This document shows, piece after piece, positions 4,221 to 6,010 of a stretch of 6,010 bases of DNA (position 1 is its first letter; each line of letters opens with the position of its first letter). A program made the position numbers and the translations under genes. The stretch comes from CAYFHQ01 sp964342805 (GTDB taxonomy: Bacteria > Bacillota > Clostridia > Peptostreptococcales > Acidaminobacteraceae). Location of the stretch: contig CAYFHQ010000158.1 in NCBI GenBank assembly GCA_964342805.1, positions 1-6,010 of the forward strand. The letters are read 5' to 3'. The notes beneath the pieces are model-generated. The model searched no databases and was not told the origin of the DNA. It saw nothing but the letters and a program-made list of their open reading frames with translations.

Positions 4221-5912
4221 AATCATTTGCTCGATCTGGTCTACGATTTGATCATAGGCCTCGAGGGCCAATATTGGCACTGGACGTTCACCGTCCCACA
4301 CTTCCAGTTTACAGTCTGTCACCACCCCTAACAATGTGGAGGAGTCACAAACCGTCTCACAGGACCTGGCCTGGCGGACCACTTCATACTTGGGATAAGC
4401 AGAATACTTGTATCCTTCAAAGAGGACAATGTCCATGTCCCCCTGTCTTTCAATCAAGGTTTCCAAGCCCGCTTCCTGGGTTGGCGTCTTTTCCAAGTGG
4501 GCCACTTGACTCCTGGAAGCCAGGATTACACGCCCCGCACCAGCTTGGCCGTGGCGGTAGGAGTCCTTGCCCTCCTGGTCCATTTGAAAATCGTGGCCGT
4601 CATGTTTAATGGTCCCCACTCGATAGCCCCTGGAAACCAGTCGGTGGATCACTTCCACCATTAAAGTGGTTTTCCCTGAGCCCGACACGCCGGATATACC
4701 CACCACAAAGGGTCCTTTGCCAGCCGGCACCTTTGGCTCGGGTTGGCCTGGTTGGGGTATGATAGAGAGTATGGGTGCGGGCGCATCTTGACAGGCCTCT
4801 GTGGGAAAAACGTGGACCTGTTTGTATTTGAGCAGGACATCAATGACGTCTCCCAAATGGAAGTCATACCGCTGGGTGATGGCCCGGGGTATGGACATGG
4901 TCAGCGGGCTGTCGATCCCCGCCACTTTCAACCGCATTTTGTCATGGTCCATATGGCTGGCAATGTCCAAAATCGTGGCGGAAAAGACGTTGTCACTCTC
5001 CCCGCCGGACAAGGGATCGTCCCAGTCCGACCGGACGTAGAGGACGTGTTCGGGCCGTATGCCCACCATGACCTCCTGGCCCTTTTTAAAAGATGCGCAC
5101 TGGCCTAGGCCCTTAACTTGGACGCCGTCAATATCTACACCGACTTGGTCGTGTCCTTCCTGGCTAATCACCCCTGAGACCATGTTGCTAAAGCCCAGCA
5201 TTCGTGCCGTTCTTGCAGCGTTAGGGTCTCCAAATACCTGGTCTCTTGTTCCCACTTGGAGGAACTTGCCCTGGTCCATAATGGCCATGGTGTCGGCCAG
5301 TTGGTAGGCCTCGTCCAGGTCGTGGGTTACAAAGACCATGGGGATCTGGAGCCGCTTCTGAACGGACTTGACCAGCTGTCTCATGTCTTCCCTGAACATG
5401 TGGTCCAGGGCGCTAAAGGGCTCGTCCCAAAGGATCATAGCGGGCTCCAGCATGAGGGCCCTGCCAATGGCAACCCGTTGGGCCTGGCCGCCAGATAAAG
5501 TAGCTGGCATGGCAGTTTCCAGGTCTTCTAGACCCAGTAGGTGCAGGAGGGACTCATAGGCTTCTTGGTGCTTTTTATGGTCCCGTTTGGGAATGGCATA
5601 GAGGATATTGTCCCGGACACTCATGTGGGGGAACAAGTAACTTTTTTGCTGGATATAACCGATTTTTCGTTTCTGGATGGTCTCATTTACCGGCCCTGTC
5701 CCTAGCGTGGCCCCTTGGCTGGCAAAAAAGGGCTTCGAGTCGTGGAGGATAAGCCCCTCGTCCGGGTCCATCATGCCGGTGATCATGTTGAGTAGGCTGG
5801 ACTTGCCGCACCCTGAGGGTCCCAAGACCACCAGGAGTTCATTTTTCTTTACGTCGAAGGCACAGTCCATCTGGAGCTGGCCCAGGGTCTTTTTAATTTG
5901 GCAACTAAGCAT
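4212..5912 (-). CDS. modC: ModC-MobB fusion: molybdate ABC transporter ATPase joined to a MobB GTPase-like domain
   Basis: The 566-residue protein joins two enzymes. Residues 1-370 are ModC, the ATPase that drives molybdate import: Walker A GPSGCGKSS (31-39), Q-loop YIQQKSYLFPHMSV (86-99), signature LSGGQAQR (139-146), Walker B MILWDEP (159-165), switch VTHD (195-198) and a C-terminal TOBE-like part (about 308-370) that may bind molybdate. A Pro-rich linker (about 372-400) leads to a MobB domain (about 402-566) with Walker A GVSGSGKTT (408-416), GTIKHDGHDF (433-442), DSYRHGQAGA (450-459) and LFEGYK (497-502) followed by PKYEVVRQ. MobB is associated with attaching guanosine nucleotide to molybdopterin, working with MobA. 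The frame is continuous through the linker, so the fusion is seen directly. The ATG has AAGGGGGG (5919-5926) 6 nt away and overlaps the modB stop by 8 nt. The design could couple molybdate uptake to cofactor maturation, but that is inference. Confidence 0.94.
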   Translation of the reverse strand: MLSCQIKKTLGQLQMDCAFDVKKNELLVVLGPSGCGKSSLLNMITGMMDPDEGLILHDSKPFFASQGATLGTGPVNETIQKRKIGYIQQKSYLFPHMSVRDNILYAIPKRDHKKHQEAYESLLHLLGLEDLETAMPATLSGGQAQRVAIGRALMLEPAMILWDEPFSALDHMFREDMRQLVKSVQKRLQIPMVFVTHDLDEAYQLADTMAIMDQGKFLQVGTRDQVFGDPNAARTARMLGFSNMVSGVISQEGHDQVGVDIDGVQVKGLGQCASFKKGQEVMVGIRPEHVLYVRSDWDDPLSGGESDNVFSATILDIASHMDHDKMRLKVAGIDSPLTMSIPRAITQRYDFHLGDVIDVLLKYKQVHVFPTEACQDAPAPILSIIPQPGQPEPKVPAGKGPFVVGISGVSGSGKTTLMVEVIHRLVSRGYRVGTIKHDGHDFQMDQEGKDSYRHGQAGAGRVILASRSQVAHLEKTPTQEAGLETLIERQGDMDIVLFEGYKYSAYPKYEVVRQARSCETVCDSSTLLGVVTDCKLEVWDGERPVPILALEAYDQIVDQIEQMIKE

Positions 5913-6010
5913 GACGGTCCCCCCTTGTCCAGGCGATCAAATGTAGGCCCAGAAGAAGGCCTAGGGACACCAGGACCATGACCCGGGCAATGCCCAGGGC
6001 TACGCCCATG
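5905..6010 (-). CDS. modB: ModB, molybdate ABC transporter permease (C-terminal end only)
   Basis: Only the last 34 residues are in the window; the gene continues beyond position 6010. The frame reads ALGIARVMVLVSLGLLLGL followed by HLIAWTRGDRHA and a TAG stop at 5905-5907. This is a hydrophobic membrane helix followed by a short charged tail, as at the C-terminus of ModB permeases. It overlaps the start of modC-mobB by 8 nt, the usual modB-modC order, which supports the identity more than the short sequence alone. ModB forms the membrane channel through which ModA-bound molybdate is moved using ModC. Confidence 0.82.
   Translation of the reverse strand, partial: MGVALGIARVMVLVSLGLLLGLHLIAWTRGDRHA

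Noticed and set aside
3141..4331. Overlapping + strand open frames of 148-182 codons
   Set aside because: They run antisense to moaA, whose cluster motifs and Gly-Gly tail are unambiguous; none shows a recognisable domain or ribosome binding site.
1..6010. CRISPR arrays, insertion sequences, tRNA or rRNA genes, attachment sites
   Set aside because: No regularly spaced direct repeats, transposase motifs, terminal inverted repeats or structural RNA signatures were seen.

Overview
The window looks like part of a chromosome from an anaerobic, Gram-positive, Clostridia-like bacterium with moderate to high G+C. The support is strong purine-rich ribosome binding sites (AGGAGG, AAGGAG, AAGGG), a lipoprotein-type ModA, GTG starts, many 4Fe-4S proteins and a clostridial-type MOSC protein with a Cys-rich C-terminal half. 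Genus-level placement cannot be made from the sequence alone.

Left part (1-1848, + strand): an HxlR/DUF24-family regulator whose 5' end looks damaged or displaced, a 96-nt gap with ATAC/GTAT and ACT/AGT half-sites, then a tight three-gene unit. The unit encodes (i) a small YuzD/DUF1462-like thioredoxin-fold protein with a CGC motif, (ii) a compact QueG/reductive-dehalogenase-like protein with two 4Fe-4S motifs, split by a one-base frameshift near 1056, and (iii) an unrecognised protein with a Gly/Cys-rich loop containing a second CGC motif and a thioredoxin/ArsD-like C-terminal half. This unit is the least explained part of the window and the best candidate for an undescribed redox or metal-handling system. 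Positions 1-64 may hold the end of an unrelated minus-strand gene.

Centre (1849-1953): a strong hairpin with U-tracts on both sides separates the two convergent operons.

Right part (1954-6010, minus strand): a tightly packed molybdenum operon read right to left: modB (3' end only), a modC-mobB gene fusion, moaA, a MOSC-domain gene, and modA last. Molybdate is captured by ModA and imported by ModBC; MoaA starts pterin synthesis for the molybdenum cofactor; the MobB domain is associated with making the guanine-dinucleotide form; the MOSC protein probably handles cofactor or its sulfur. Gene gaps are -8 to +4 nt and several ribosome binding sites lie inside the preceding gene, implying co-transcription and translational coupling. 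The promoter of this operon lies outside the window.
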